26,096 nucleotides of DNA from CAKSQF01 sp964582375 (GTDB lineage Bacteria > Bacillota > Clostridia > Oscillospirales > CAG-272): positions 1 to 26,096 of the forward strand of contig CAZORL010000020.1 in assembly GCA_964582375.1 (NCBI GenBank), given 5' to 3'. Numbering within the stretch: the stretch's first letter is position 1; the number at the start of each line of letters is the position of its first letter. The notes under the pieces are model-generated. The model saw only the letters and a list, made by a program, of their open reading frames with translations. It had not been told where the DNA came from and made no database searches. This document shows, piece by piece, positions 7,592 through 16,711 of this stretch. Made by a program: the position numbers and the translations under genes.

Positions 7592-8902
7592 ATGAATCTT
7601 GACAAACGCACTCTGAAAAAGCTTGCACTTCTTATAGTATTTACGGTTATTACCGTTTTCGCTGTTTTGCGTATCGGGAATATCGTGAATGTCGTGCGCT
7701 ATTTTTTCAATGCTCTCTCTCCACTTCTCATTGGCGGATGTATTGCCTTTGTAATGAATCTTTTGATGCGTCCTCTTGAGAGGCTGTGGTTTAAGATATG
7801 GAAAAAGCGTCCCGAATTTGCCCAAAAAACGGCAAGGGCTGTCTGCTTGACTGCCAGCTCGCTTATCGTCCTCGGTGCAGTTACCGCAGTGCTTTTCGTC
7901 ATCATCCCCGAAATTGCAGAGACTGTGGTCAACATAGTCGACATGTTGCCGCAATATTTTGACAGACTGAAGAACACTTGGGGAAATCTGTCAGATCAGC
8001 TTGCCAAGTATTCGATAATTCTTCCCGAATTTGACATCGGAAGTAGTGGACTCTTTGACAAGCTAATGGAGATAGTGTCACAGGGCGGACAGATCGTTTT
8101 CGATAAGACTGTCGGGTTGACCAAGGGTCTTTTCTCGATCATTTTTGATATAGTCGTCGGATTTGTCTTCTCGCTCTACATTCTTTCGGGAAAAGAAAGA
8201 TACGGCAAAAAGCTCAAAAAGCTCGCGTCGGCATTTCTGCCGCAAAGTCATACCGACAAGCTTTTTGAGGAGATCTCGAGAGTAAACAGGACTTTTTCAA
8301 AATTTGTCGCAGGACAGCTTATTGAGGCACTTATAATTGGCACGCTCTGCTTTATTGGCATGCTGATCTTCGGATTCCCATATGCACCCGTCGTGTCCGT
8401 TCTTGTCGGCGTGACAGCACTTGTCCCGGTCTTCGGTGCGTTTATCGGCACGGCGATCGGTGCGTTTTTGATACTTGTTGACAGTCCGATAAAGGCTTTT
8501 TGGTTTGTCGTGTTTATTATAATTTTGCAACAGCTTGAAGGCAACATTATTTATCCCCATGTTGCGGGCAGAGCTGTCGGTCTTCCGGGAATCCTCGTGC
8601 TGGGAGCTGTTACGCTCGGTGGCAATTTGTTCGGAGTGCTCGGAATGCTCCTCAGTGTCCCCGTTTGTTCGCTTGTTTACTTTACGATCGTCGAGCTTGT
8701 CGGCAAAAGGCTTGAGGAAAAAGGTCTTGACGATGACGAACTTTCAGAGGACGACAGCAGAAACGATAAGGAAAAAACAAGAGCGAAGGGGCCGGGGATA
8801 AAAGATCTTTGGAAAGCTTTTTGGAAGACCGATACAAAGGGCAAAAACGAAAAGAACGAGATAAACAAAACAGATAACGGGAATAATGACTGTGACGCTT
8901 AA
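7592..8902 (+). CDS. AI-2E family transporter (PerM/TqsA/YtvI-like membrane protein)
   Basis: A 436-residue polytopic membrane protein with seven to eight hydrophobic segments. A first pair lies within residues 10-50, one near 75-100, a stretch around 180-205, and a C-terminal group from about 245 to 375 with the family pattern GFPYAPVVSVLVGVTALVPVFGA (given in part) and QQLEGNIIYPHVAGRAVGLPG. The central soluble loop (about 105-175) is typical. Family members export autoinducer-2 or act in ion/pH homeostasis; the name does not prove AI-2 transport. The last 60 residues are a charged cytoplasmic tail rich in Lys, Asp and Asn. The site AGAGGAT precedes ATG 7592. It is 32 bases from the HAD gene and 15 from uvrB. 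Confidence 0.88.
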   Translation: MNLDKRTLKKLALLIVFTVITVFAVLRIGNIVNVVRYFFNALSPLLIGGCIAFVMNLLMRPLERLWFKIWKKRPEFAQKTARAVCLTASSLIVLGAVTAVLFVIIPEIAETVVNIVDMLPQYFDRLKNTWGNLSDQLAKYSIILPEFDIGSSGLFDKLMEIVSQGGQIVFDKTVGLTKGLFSIIFDIVVGFVFSLYILSGKERYGKKLKKLASAFLPQSHTDKLFEEISRVNRTFSKFVAGQLIEALIIGTLCFIGMLIFGFPYAPVVSVLVGVTALVPVFGAFIGTAIGAFLILVDSPIKAFWFVVFIIILQQLEGNIIYPHVAGRAVGLPGILVLGAVTLGGNLFGVLGMLLSVPVCSLVYFTIVELVGKRLEEKGLDDDELSEDDSRNDKEKTRAKGPGIKDLWKAFWKTDTKGKNEKNEINKTDNGNNDCDA

Positions 8903-8917
8903 CTGTCAGAAAGGAAT

Positions 8918-10903
8918 ATGCCTGTGGATAAATTTGAACTTGTAAGCAGCTACAGACCGACCGGAGATCAGCCGCAGGCAATTGATCTGTTATCGGCAGG
9001 AATCGAGGCGGGTATGAAAGCGCAGACTCTTCTCGGCGTGACCGGCTCGGGAAAGACATATACGATGGCAAATGTTATCGCAAGGCTGAACAGACCCACC
9101 CTCGTCTTGGCTCATAACAAAACGCTTGCAGCACAGCTTTGCTCCGAGTTTCGCGAGCTTTTCCCGAACAATGCGGTAGAATATTTCGTTTCCTATTATG
9201 ATTACTATCAGCCCGAGGCATATATACCCGGAAAAGATCAGTACATCGAGAAGGACAGCGCCGTTAATGACGAGATCGACCGTCTTCGTCACTCTGCAAC
9301 ATCATCTCTTTTCGAGCGTCGAGATGTTATAATCGTTGCAAGCGTATCATGCATCTACTCTCTCGGCGATCCGGGCGCATATAAGGAAGAAGTTCTCTCT
9401 TTGCGTGTCGGCATGATCTGCACCCGTGATGAGATCGTAAGACGGCTGATCACAATGAATTATGAGCGAAACGATATAAGTTTGCTTCGTGATAAATTCA
9501 GACTTCGTGGCGATGTCATAGAAATAATGCCCGCATCGCATGACAAAAAAGCCATAAGGATCGAGTTGTTCGGAGACGAGATAGACCGCATTACCGAAAT
9601 TAACACCCTGACAGGTGAACTCGTGAGATCGCTTTCATATGTTGCGATCTTTCCTGCGACACACTATGTTATGAGTTCGGACAAAAAAGAAGGCGCGATC
9701 GAGGAGATACTTCGAGAAATGGAAGAGCGTGCCGAGTATTTTAGGTCACAAAACAGATATATTGAGGCTCAGCGAATAACCGAGCGAACAAAATACGATA
9801 TTGAAATGATCCGCGAGGTCGGGTACTGCTCGGGTGTTGAGAATTATTCGCGTGTATTTTCGGGCAGGGAAACAGGCTCTACCCCTTATACCTTGCTCGA
9901 CTATTTTCCCGAGGATTTTATTACGTTCATTGACGAAAGCCACGTAACACTTCCTCAAGTCAGAGGTATGAGCGGTGGAGATCTTGCGAGAAAGAGATCG
10001 CTTGTCGATTACGGTTTCAGACTTCCGTCCGCATATGACAACCGCCCGCTTTTCTTCGAAGAATTTGAAGAAAAGCTTGGACAAACAGTTTTTGTTTCGG
10101 CGACACCTGCGGAATATGAAAAGAATCATTCGTCACAAACGGTCGAACAGCTCATTCGACCGACAGGTCTTCTTGATCCTATTGTCGAGGTTCGTCCGAT
10201 CGATGGACAGATCGATGATCTTATTGGTGAGATAAGATCAAGAGCCGAAAGGTCGCAAAGAACGCTTGTTACAACGCTGACCAAGAAAATGGCTGAGGAT
10301 CTTACCGAATATCTTGAACTTCAACTAATTCGCGTAAAATATATTCACCACAATGTCGATACCATTGAACGAAGCGAAATCATTCGAGATCTGCGACTCG
10401 GTACTTTCGATGTTCTTGTCGGAGTCAATCTTTTGCGCGAGGGTCTTGATATCCCCGAGGTGTCCCTTGTCGCGATTTTGGATGCAGACAAAGAGGGATT
10501 TTTGCGTGGTGAACGTGCACTTATTCAGACGATCGGGCGTGCCGCGCGAAACGCCGAGGGCAGAGTAATAATGTACGCCGACAAGATCACCGATTCAATG
10601 CGCACTGCAATAGATGAAACTAACCGTCGAAGATCGGTTCAGGATGCATATAACAAGGAGCACGGCATAGTGCCGCAGACGATAGTAAAGCCTGTTCGCG
10701 AGCTTCTTGATCTCGGAAAGAAAGACTCGCCGACCGAAAGGACAAAGGGAAGACGCGGTATATCGCCAAGCGTTGTTTCCGAATCGATCCCCGAACTCGA
10801 GCGTCAAATGCGGCGGGCGGCAGAACAACTTGATTTCGAAAAGGCGGCAGTACTTCGCGACAAGATCCGACTTCTTGAGGAAAAACAAAAACAAAACAAA
10901 TAA
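8918..10903 (+). CDS. uvrB: Excinuclease ABC subunit B
   Basis: A 661-residue UvrB of normal length, the helicase-like damage verifier of nucleotide excision repair that loads UvrC after UvrA. Walker A GVTGSGKT is at residues 40-47, the damage-clamping beta-hairpin with its YYDYYQPEAY run near 93-102, Walker B-like DESH at 339, and helicase motifs GVNLLREGLD and QTIGRAARN towards the end. The C-terminal UVR domain (about 622-657, LERQMRRAAEQLDFEKAA) binds UvrC. AAAGGA is only about 3 bases before ATG 8918; GTG 8924 has better spacing and may be the true start. It is followed by murI and uvrA on the same strand. Confidence 0.97.
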   Translation: MPVDKFELVSSYRPTGDQPQAIDLLSAGIEAGMKAQTLLGVTGSGKTYTMANVIARLNRPTLVLAHNKTLAAQLCSEFRELFPNNAVEYFVSYYDYYQPEAYIPGKDQYIEKDSAVNDEIDRLRHSATSSLFERRDVIIVASVSCIYSLGDPGAYKEEVLSLRVGMICTRDEIVRRLITMNYERNDISLLRDKFRLRGDVIEIMPASHDKKAIRIELFGDEIDRITEINTLTGELVRSLSYVAIFPATHYVMSSDKKEGAIEEILREMEERAEYFRSQNRYIEAQRITERTKYDIEMIREVGYCSGVENYSRVFSGRETGSTPYTLLDYFPEDFITFIDESHVTLPQVRGMSGGDLARKRSLVDYGFRLPSAYDNRPLFFEEFEEKLGQTVFVSATPAEYEKNHSSQTVEQLIRPTGLLDPIVEVRPIDGQIDDLIGEIRSRAERSQRTLVTTLTKKMAEDLTEYLELQLIRVKYIHHNVDTIERSEIIRDLRLGTFDVLVGVNLLREGLDIPEVSLVAILDADKEGFLRGERALIQTIGRAARNAEGRVIMYADKITDSMRTAIDETNRRRSVQDAYNKEHGIVPQTIVKPVRELLDLGKKDSPTERTKGRRGISPSVVSESIPELERQMRRAAEQLDFEKAAVLRDKIRLLEEKQKQNK

Positions 10904-10953
10904 AGCTCGTGTGATCGGTCTCAAAGGGCGGAAAGGATATTTGAAGATCAAAA

Positions 10954-11733
10954 ATGACAGTCAAATACAACAAAAAATCTCCGATCGGCGTAATGGACTC
11001 GGGAATGGGCGGAATAAGCACGCTCCGTGCTCTAGTCGAAGAGTTACCGTGTGAAGATTTCATTTACTACGGTGATGACGAAAATGCGCCCTACGGAACT
11101 AAATCAACCGATGAAGTATTATCGCTTGCCGAGGCGTCACTTGAAGGGCTTATCAATCGCGGTGTAAAGGCTGTCGTTATTGCATGCAATACGGCAACTG
11201 GAGTTGCGGCGGCATATCTTCGCGGAAAATACACCGATATCCCGATAATCGGTGCCGAACCTGCCCTAAGACCCGCGGTAAAATACAAACAAAATTCGCG
11301 AGTACTCGTCATGGCGACGCCGCTTACACTTAGATCCGAAAAATATCTCGCTCTATCGAAAGAATTTGCAGGTGACGCGGATATTATCGGACTTCCTTGT
11401 CAAGGTATCGTTGAACTTGTTGAGTCGGGAACGGTAGAAGGAAGCATTGTTGACGATCTTCTCCACAGTCTGCTTGACCCTTATGTCGGGAAGATCGATT
11501 CTATCGTGCTCGGGTGTACGCATTATCCCTTTCTTTCAAAGTCGATCTCAGCGATCGTCGGTAATGATGTTCCGCTTTTTGACGGAAACAGAGGAATAGC
11601 TGCTGAAACAAAACGCAGACTATTAATGTGTAATATGTTGACTGACAAGGAGACATGCGGCTCTGTGACATTTGAGACGAGTGCAGGGGACGAGGATACT
11701 TACAGGATCGCACATAAGCTGATGGATATATAA
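10954..11733 (+). CDS. murI: Glutamate racemase
   Basis: A 259-residue MurI that makes D-glutamate for peptidoglycan stem peptides. The paired catalytic Cys are Cys78 in ACNTATG and Cys188 in LGCTHYP; Asp15-Ser16 lie in VMDSGMGG and YYGDDENAPYG matches the family's D-x(2)-x-PYG loop. An in-frame stop at 10942 makes ATG 10954 the first possible start. The AAAGGA at 10932-10937 is about 16 bases away, unusually far, so initiation may be weak or coupled to uvrB. The gene lies between uvrB and uvrA, tying a wall-precursor enzyme to repair genes. Confidence 0.95.
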   Translation: MTVKYNKKSPIGVMDSGMGGISTLRALVEELPCEDFIYYGDDENAPYGTKSTDEVLSLAEASLEGLINRGVKAVVIACNTATGVAAAYLRGKYTDIPIIGAEPALRPAVKYKQNSRVLVMATPLTLRSEKYLALSKEFAGDADIIGLPCQGIVELVESGTVEGSIVDDLLHSLLDPYVGKIDSIVLGCTHYPFLSKSISAIVGNDVPLFDGNRGIAAETKRRLLMCNMLTDKETCGSVTFETSAGDEDTYRIAHKLMDI

Positions 11734-11757
11734 AAATACAGGTACGGAAGTAATTTA

Positions 11758-14589
11758 ATGAACAAATCAATTATTATAAAAGGCGCAAGAGTCAATAATC
11801 TTAAAAACATATCACTTGAGATCCCGCGTGACAAGCTTGTTGTTTTCACAGGACTTTCGGGATCGGGCAAATCATCGCTTGCATTTGATACGATATACGC
11901 GGAAGGGCATCGCAGATTCGTTGAATCGCTCTCTTCATACGCACGCATGTTTATAGGACAAATGGACAAGCCGGATGTTGACTTTATCGAGGGTCTGTCA
12001 CCGTGCATTTCGATCGATCAAAAGACGACATCAAAAAATCCTCGCTCAACAGTCGGCACAGTGACCGAGATATATGATTATCTTCGTTTGCTTTACGCAC
12101 GTGTCGGTGTCCCACACTGTCCGGTTTGCGGAAAAGAAATACGTAAAACGACAGTCGATCAGGTTATAGACAAGATACTGTCTCTGCCCGAGGGAACTCG
12201 TTTTATGATACTTTCACCTGTAGTTCGCGAAAAGAAGGGTATGCATCAAAAGGTTTTCGATGACGCAAAAAAATCGGGATTTGTCCGCGTACGTGTCGAT
12301 GGTTCGCTTTATGATCTTTCCGAAAGCATAGTTCTCGATAAGAATTTGAAGCATTCGATCGACATCGTTGTTGACCGCCTGATAATCCGCGATGGTGTTC
12401 GTTCGCGCCTTGCCGATTCGGTCGAGTCGGCATTCCGTCAGAGCGATGGACTGATGACCGTCGCAGTCATTGGTGATGAAGAGAAAGAGCTGAAATTCTC
12501 GCTGAATTACGCATGCGACGAGCATAAGATCGCCTTTGCCGAAATGGAACCGCGAATGTTTTCGTTCAACAATCCGCTCGGTGCTTGTCCCGAGTGTGCG
12601 GGACTCGGCGAAAAGCCGAGACTTTCTCCCGACAAGATGATTCCGAACAAAAATCTGTCGCTGAGGCAGGGGGCAATTCAGGTAAACGGTTTCAAATCGC
12701 TCGACGACGGAACGTGGAACGGTCCGCTTTTTGAGGCTGTCGGAAAAAATCACGGATTTACACTCGACACTCCGATATATAAGTATTCGCCCGAGGCTTA
12801 TCATGTCCTTCTATACGGCGATACCGTGAACACATACACGGTCAACCGCTATTTTGACAATCGAGTTTCGAATCAGACCGTCACATTTGACGGTGTAATA
12901 GGTATGATCCAATCCCGAATGAAGCAGTGGGGTGGCGACTATTACGAGGAATTTGTCGAAGATATCGTTTGTCCCAAATGTCACGGGGCAAGGTTGAATC
13001 CCGAGATGCTCTCTGTCACGGTCGGCGATAAAAATATTCACGAATTTTGTTCGATGCCGATCGCGACCGAACTTGATTTCGTAAATTCGCTTTCGTTTTC
13101 GGAAAGCGAGGCGGTGATTGCGTCTGAAATATTAAAAGAGATAAGGTCAAGACTCGGTTTTCTTTGCTCGGTCGGACTCGAATATCTGACGCTTTCAAGA
13201 AAGACCGGAAGTCTTTCGGGTGGTGAGGCACAGCGTATCAGACTCGCAACACAGATCGGTTCGTCGCTTATGGGAGTTGTATATATACTTGACGAACCCT
13301 CGATCGGACTTCATCAGCGTGACAACTCAAAGCTTATAGCGACTCTTAAAAATCTGCGTGATGTCGGAAATACCGTGATCGTTGTAGAACACGATGAGGA
13401 GACGATGGAGGAGTCCGATTATATCGTCGATATCGGACCCGGCGCAGGCATACACGGAGGCGAAGTTGTCGCTTGCGGCACACCCGCACAGATCAAAAAG
13501 AACGAAAACTCGCTCACGGGTGATTATTTATCGGGAAGGCGTCGCATACCTCTTCCCAAAGTTCGCAGAGCAGGAAACGGACTTTGGTTGAAGATCGTCG
13601 GTGCACGCGAGCATAATTTGAAAAATATAAACGTCGATATTCCTCTCGGCAAGATCGTCTGTGTTACGGGAGTCTCGGGCAGCGGTAAGTCGTCACTTGT
13701 AAACGGAATATTGCTTAATACTCTCGCAAGAGAGCTGAACGGCGCGTACACTACCTCGGGCGATCACGACAGGGTCGAGGGTGTCAGAAATCTCGACAAA
13801 GTTATCTCGATCGATCAGTCTCCGATAGGCAGAACTCCCCGTTCAAACCCCGCGACATACACCGGACTGTTCAACGATATACGCGAGTTGTTTGCTCAAA
13901 CACCGGATGCAAAATCTCGCGGATATTCGAGCGGCAGATTTTCGTTCAATGTCAAGGGCGGAAGATGCGAGGCGTGTCAGGGCGACGGCGTCAAATGCAT
14001 AGAGATGAATTTTCTTCCCGATGTTTATGTGTCGTGCGATGTTTGCAAGGGCAAGAGATACAATCACGATACGCTTGAAGTAAAGTATAAAGGTAAGTCA
14101 ATATTTGATGTTCTTGATATGACGGTCGAAGAAGGAATGCACTTCTTCGAGCCACTTCCGAAGCTTTATCGAAAGCTGAAAACGCTGTATGATGTCGGAC
14201 TCGGATATATAAAGATCGGTCAGTCATCGACCACACTTTCGGGCGGTGAGGCACAGCGTGTTAAGCTTGCGACCGAGCTTGCCAAAAAAAGTACAGGCAA
14301 GACAATGTATATCCTCGATGAGCCGACGACCGGTCTGCATACCGCCGATGTTAATAATCTTATCAGCGTGCTCGAAAGGCTTGCCGATGCCGGAAACAGC
14401 GTCGTTGTTATCGAGCACAATCTCGACATGATCAAGATCGCCGATTATATAATCGATCTCGGACCGGAGGGGGGAGATGGTGGCGGAACTGTCGTTGCAG
14501 TCGGAACACCCGAGGAGGTTGCGATATGCAATAGATCTTATACCGGGCTCTATCTTAAGAAGATTCTCAAGCGGGACTCAAAGTCATGA
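11758..14589 (+). CDS. uvrA: Excinuclease ABC subunit A
   Basis: A 943-residue UvrA, the dimeric ABC ATPase that finds bulky DNA lesions and delivers UvrB. Two ABC modules are complete: Walker A GLSGSGKSS at 32-40 and GVSGSGKSS from 638, each with an LSGGEAQR signature. The C-terminal zinc module is intact (Cys737, Cys740, Cys760, Cys763). An N-terminal CPVCG pair lies at 121-124. The middle zinc module reads Cys253-x2-His256 with Cys277-x2-Cys280, so His replaces the second Cys seen in Escherichia coli UvrA; His can serve as a zinc ligand. It begins 24 bases after murI and is the last gene of the run. No strong terminator follows within the 131-base gap. Confidence 0.97.
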   Translation: MNKSIIIKGARVNNLKNISLEIPRDKLVVFTGLSGSGKSSLAFDTIYAEGHRRFVESLSSYARMFIGQMDKPDVDFIEGLSPCISIDQKTTSKNPRSTVGTVTEIYDYLRLLYARVGVPHCPVCGKEIRKTTVDQVIDKILSLPEGTRFMILSPVVREKKGMHQKVFDDAKKSGFVRVRVDGSLYDLSESIVLDKNLKHSIDIVVDRLIIRDGVRSRLADSVESAFRQSDGLMTVAVIGDEEKELKFSLNYACDEHKIAFAEMEPRMFSFNNPLGACPECAGLGEKPRLSPDKMIPNKNLSLRQGAIQVNGFKSLDDGTWNGPLFEAVGKNHGFTLDTPIYKYSPEAYHVLLYGDTVNTYTVNRYFDNRVSNQTVTFDGVIGMIQSRMKQWGGDYYEEFVEDIVCPKCHGARLNPEMLSVTVGDKNIHEFCSMPIATELDFVNSLSFSESEAVIASEILKEIRSRLGFLCSVGLEYLTLSRKTGSLSGGEAQRIRLATQIGSSLMGVVYILDEPSIGLHQRDNSKLIATLKNLRDVGNTVIVVEHDEETMEESDYIVDIGPGAGIHGGEVVACGTPAQIKKNENSLTGDYLSGRRRIPLPKVRRAGNGLWLKIVGAREHNLKNINVDIPLGKIVCVTGVSGSGKSSLVNGILLNTLARELNGAYTTSGDHDRVEGVRNLDKVISIDQSPIGRTPRSNPATYTGLFNDIRELFAQTPDAKSRGYSSGRFSFNVKGGRCEACQGDGVKCIEMNFLPDVYVSCDVCKGKRYNHDTLEVKYKGKSIFDVLDMTVEEGMHFFEPLPKLYRKLKTLYDVGLGYIKIGQSSTTLSGGEAQRVKLATELAKKSTGKTMYILDEPTTGLHTADVNNLISVLERLADAGNSVVVIEHNLDMIKIADYIIDLGPEGGDGGGTVVAVGTPEEVAICNRSYTGLYLKKILKRDSKS

Positions 14590-14653
14590 CCGGAACGATG
14601 TCGGTAAATAGTTAAAATCCTGTGACTTTTTTGAAACATATTGCCGAAAATAC

Positions 14654-14682
14654 TTGATTTGCACCTTGTTTTTGTGTATAAT
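14654..14682 (+). promoter_or_regulatory. Sigma-A promoter of the sortase-glycosyltransferase pair
   Basis: TTGATT (14654-14659) and consensus TATAAT (14677-14682) with 17 bases between. The -35 region shares 15 of 16 bases (14651-14666) with the promoter at 22567. Confidence 0.78.
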
Positions 14683-14720
14683 GTCTCATGATAAATAAAA
14701 AATGCCGAGGAGGAATGCTC

Positions 14721-15740
14721 ATGACCGATGATCTTGATAAGAACGCGAAAAACGCATCCGCAAAAAGTAAAGCGGATATCGATTTTATTGACAGTCTCTC
14801 CAAGGTGACTCGCGGTAATATATCCTGCAGCTTAATTCCTCCAAAGAAAAAGGGCAAGCAGATTGCGTCTGCTCTGTTTCGGGTCTTTATCATGCTGCTT
14901 TGTGCCGCTGTCTTTGTTTACTGCGTTTTCACGATTGCCGACAATCTCGTTGGCTATGCCGAGGCGCAGGATTATTACCAAAAGCTTGCGGAGCTCTGGG
15001 GACAGGAGGCTGATTATACCGCAAATCCGGGCGGCGTGCTCAGATACAGCCAAAAGGATTATTCTTCTGTTCTTAAAAATCAATCGTGCAACTCGGAGAT
15101 TGGCGGCAGTGCATCAACAGTCATTCCGGCACTTCCTGCCGATTCGGACGAAATGATGCGCATCAGGGCAAAGCTTGGTGCGCTCTACCGCCAAAACAGC
15201 GACCTTATGGCGTGGATATCGATACCGGGCACTGTTATCGACTATCCTGTCGTTAAGACCGATAATAACGATTATTATCTTAATCACAGCTTCAACGGAG
15301 ATTATCTTCTTGCAGGTACCCTTTTTGCCGATTACCGCAACGAGCTTGATCCCGAGAAGAACTACAATACCATTATCTATGGTCACAACCTCAATCTGAG
15401 TTCGGGAACGATGTTTTCAATACTCAGCAACTATTTTGTCAAGTCGTATCTTGATGAACACCCCGATGTCTATATCTACACCAACGACGGAATATATATC
15501 TATCGTATATTCAATGTCGCAAAGGTCAAGGCAAACAGCGGCTTTATCCGCACATTTTTCAGCAGTGAGTCTGATTTCATTTCGTTTGCCGAACAGATGG
15601 CGTCGAAATCGGTCCACAAGGATGACAGCTTGGCATTTACGGGCAATGACAGGATATTGACACTGTCAACATGCACGAATCAGCACTTCGCATCCGAGAG
15701 ATACTGCATACAGGCAAAACTCGTCGAGATTAGACGGTAA
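14721..15740 (+). CDS. Class B-like sortase
   Basis: A 339-residue cysteine transpeptidase that cuts a sorting motif on exported proteins and joins them to peptidoglycan or to each other. The catalytic triad is visible: His222 in IYGHN, Cys318 in LSTCTN and Arg327 in SERYC. The WISIPGTVIDYPVV and DYYLNHSFNG stretches are typical of class B and related pilin sortases. One membrane segment spans about residues 52-74, after a charged cytoplasmic tail of about 50 residues that is longer than usual. The ATG at 14721 is preferred because GAGGAGGA lies 7 bases upstream; ATGs at 14688 and 14715 are in frame but badly spaced. No protein with a clear sorting signal is encoded in the window. Confidence 0.9.
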   Translation: MTDDLDKNAKNASAKSKADIDFIDSLSKVTRGNISCSLIPPKKKGKQIASALFRVFIMLLCAAVFVYCVFTIADNLVGYAEAQDYYQKLAELWGQEADYTANPGGVLRYSQKDYSSVLKNQSCNSEIGGSASTVIPALPADSDEMMRIRAKLGALYRQNSDLMAWISIPGTVIDYPVVKTDNNDYYLNHSFNGDYLLAGTLFADYRNELDPEKNYNTIIYGHNLNLSSGTMFSILSNYFVKSYLDEHPDVYIYTNDGIYIYRIFNVAKVKANSGFIRTFFSSESDFISFAEQMASKSVHKDDSLAFTGNDRILTLSTCTNQHFASERYCIQAKLVEIRR

Positions 15741-15774
15741 AATGCCGAGTTTCAAGAAAGGAATTTCTGGTAAA

Positions 15775-16503
15775 ATGAAACTGTCGGTCGTTATTCCGAT
15801 GTACAATGAAGAAAAAGTTATAAAGAGCACGCTCGAGACTCTCTATACGACGCTTGAAAGAGATTTCGGTAAGGGCGAATATGAGGTGATCGTCGTATCT
15901 GATGGTTCGTCCGATTCCTCACCCACGATCGCAAGAGCCTTCGCTGAGGAGCATGATAGCATCAAGGCAATCGGTTATGAGAAGAATCGAGGCAAGGGGT
16001 GCGCGGTGCGTACGGGTATGCTTGCAGCAAAAGGAGACTTCGTCCTATTTACCGACAGCGATCTCGCTTACGGTGCCGATATTCTCGCAAAGGTGTATGA
16101 GCTTCACAAAAAGAGCGATGCAGATGTCGTCATTGGTTCGCGCGCGGCAAAGGGCGGCGGATACGACGGATACACGTTTCTTCGCAAGCTGATGTCCAAG
16201 ACCTATCTCAAGGTCGTCTCGATCGCTGCCGGTTTTTCACACAGCGATTCGCAAGCGGGACTTAAAGGCTTTACGAACGAGGCGGTAAACAAAATATTTC
16301 CGCACTGCGAGGTCGATCGTTTCGCCTTTGATCTTGAGGCTCTTATGATTGCCGACCGTTTGAAACTCAAATTTGCTGAGCTGCCGATAAAGGTCATAAA
16401 TCACGGAGAATCCAAGGTAAATCCCGTAAAGGATGCGCTTAACATGCTCGGTGAGGTCAGAAAAATGAAAAAACGAATTAAAAAGCTTGACCTCTCAAAA
16501 TGA
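15775..16503 (+). CDS. Family 2 glycosyltransferase (dolichyl/polyprenyl-phosphate hexosyltransferase-like)
   Basis: A 242-residue GT-A fold enzyme beginning MKLSVVIPMYNEE. The nucleotide-sugar motifs are DGSSD (43-47), NRGKG (71-75) and the metal-binding DSD in TDSDLAYG (94-96); SDSQAGLKGF is the acceptor-side motif seen in ALG5/DPM1-like enzymes, which load glucose or mannose onto a lipid phosphate. There is no membrane segment, so it would work at the inner membrane face. An in-frame ATG at 15742, one base after the sortase stop, would add 11 residues but has no ribosome site; 15775 has AAAGGA about 12 bases upstream and fits the family start. It is co-transcribed with the sortase and followed by a terminator. 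Confidence 0.88.
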   Translation: MKLSVVIPMYNEEKVIKSTLETLYTTLERDFGKGEYEVIVVSDGSSDSSPTIARAFAEEHDSIKAIGYEKNRGKGCAVRTGMLAAKGDFVLFTDSDLAYGADILAKVYELHKKSDADVVIGSRAAKGGGYDGYTFLRKLMSKTYLKVVSIAAGFSHSDSQAGLKGFTNEAVNKIFPHCEVDRFAFDLEALMIADRLKLKFAELPIKVINHGESKVNPVKDALNMLGEVRKMKKRIKKLDLSK

Positions 16504-16517
16504 TTTATCATAATAGT

Positions 16518-16557
16518 CGTCCGACTGCTAAAATCGAGCGGTCGGACGTTTGTTTTG
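16518..16557 (+). terminator. Rho-independent terminator after the glycosyltransferase
   Basis: Arms 16518-16529 and 16537-16548 pair over 12 bases with one G-U, around a 7-base loop, followed by TTTGTTTT. It closes the sortase-glycosyltransferase unit before hrcA. Confidence 0.88.
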
Positions 16558-16609
16558 CTAATTAATAATCGGATTTACAAAATGTTAATAAAAAATCTAC
16601 ATAAAAAGG

Positions 16610-16615
16610 TATAAT
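16610..16615 (+). promoter_or_regulatory. -10 element of the hrcA operon promoter
   Basis: Consensus TATAAT with a start predicted near 16622. The -35 region is AT-rich and weak; no TTGACA-like hexamer lies at 16-18 bases. A second possible -10 (TATAGT, 16638-16643) would start transcription at the CIRCE element itself. Confidence 0.6.
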
Positions 16616-16649
16616 GCCAAGCGAATTTGTGGTAAATTATAGTCAAGGC

Positions 16650-16676
16650 TTAGCACTTGAAACCAAAGAGTGCTAA
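16650..16676 (+). promoter_or_regulatory. CIRCE operator (HrcA binding site)
   Basis: TTAGCACTT, nine bases, GAGTGCTAA: the consensus TTAGCACTC-N9-GAGTGCTAA with a single change in the last base of the left arm. It lies in the leader 35 bases before hrcA, so HrcA represses its own operon and releases it on heat stress. It is the only CIRCE in the window. Confidence 0.96.
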
Positions 16677-16711
16677 ATTAAAGGATGACTAAAAGAAAGG
16701 AGCGATCAAAG

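Noticed and set aside
14590..14640. Possible terminator after uvrA (ACCG ... CGGT then T-rich)
   Set aside because: The stem is only four pairs and the T-run is not next to it.
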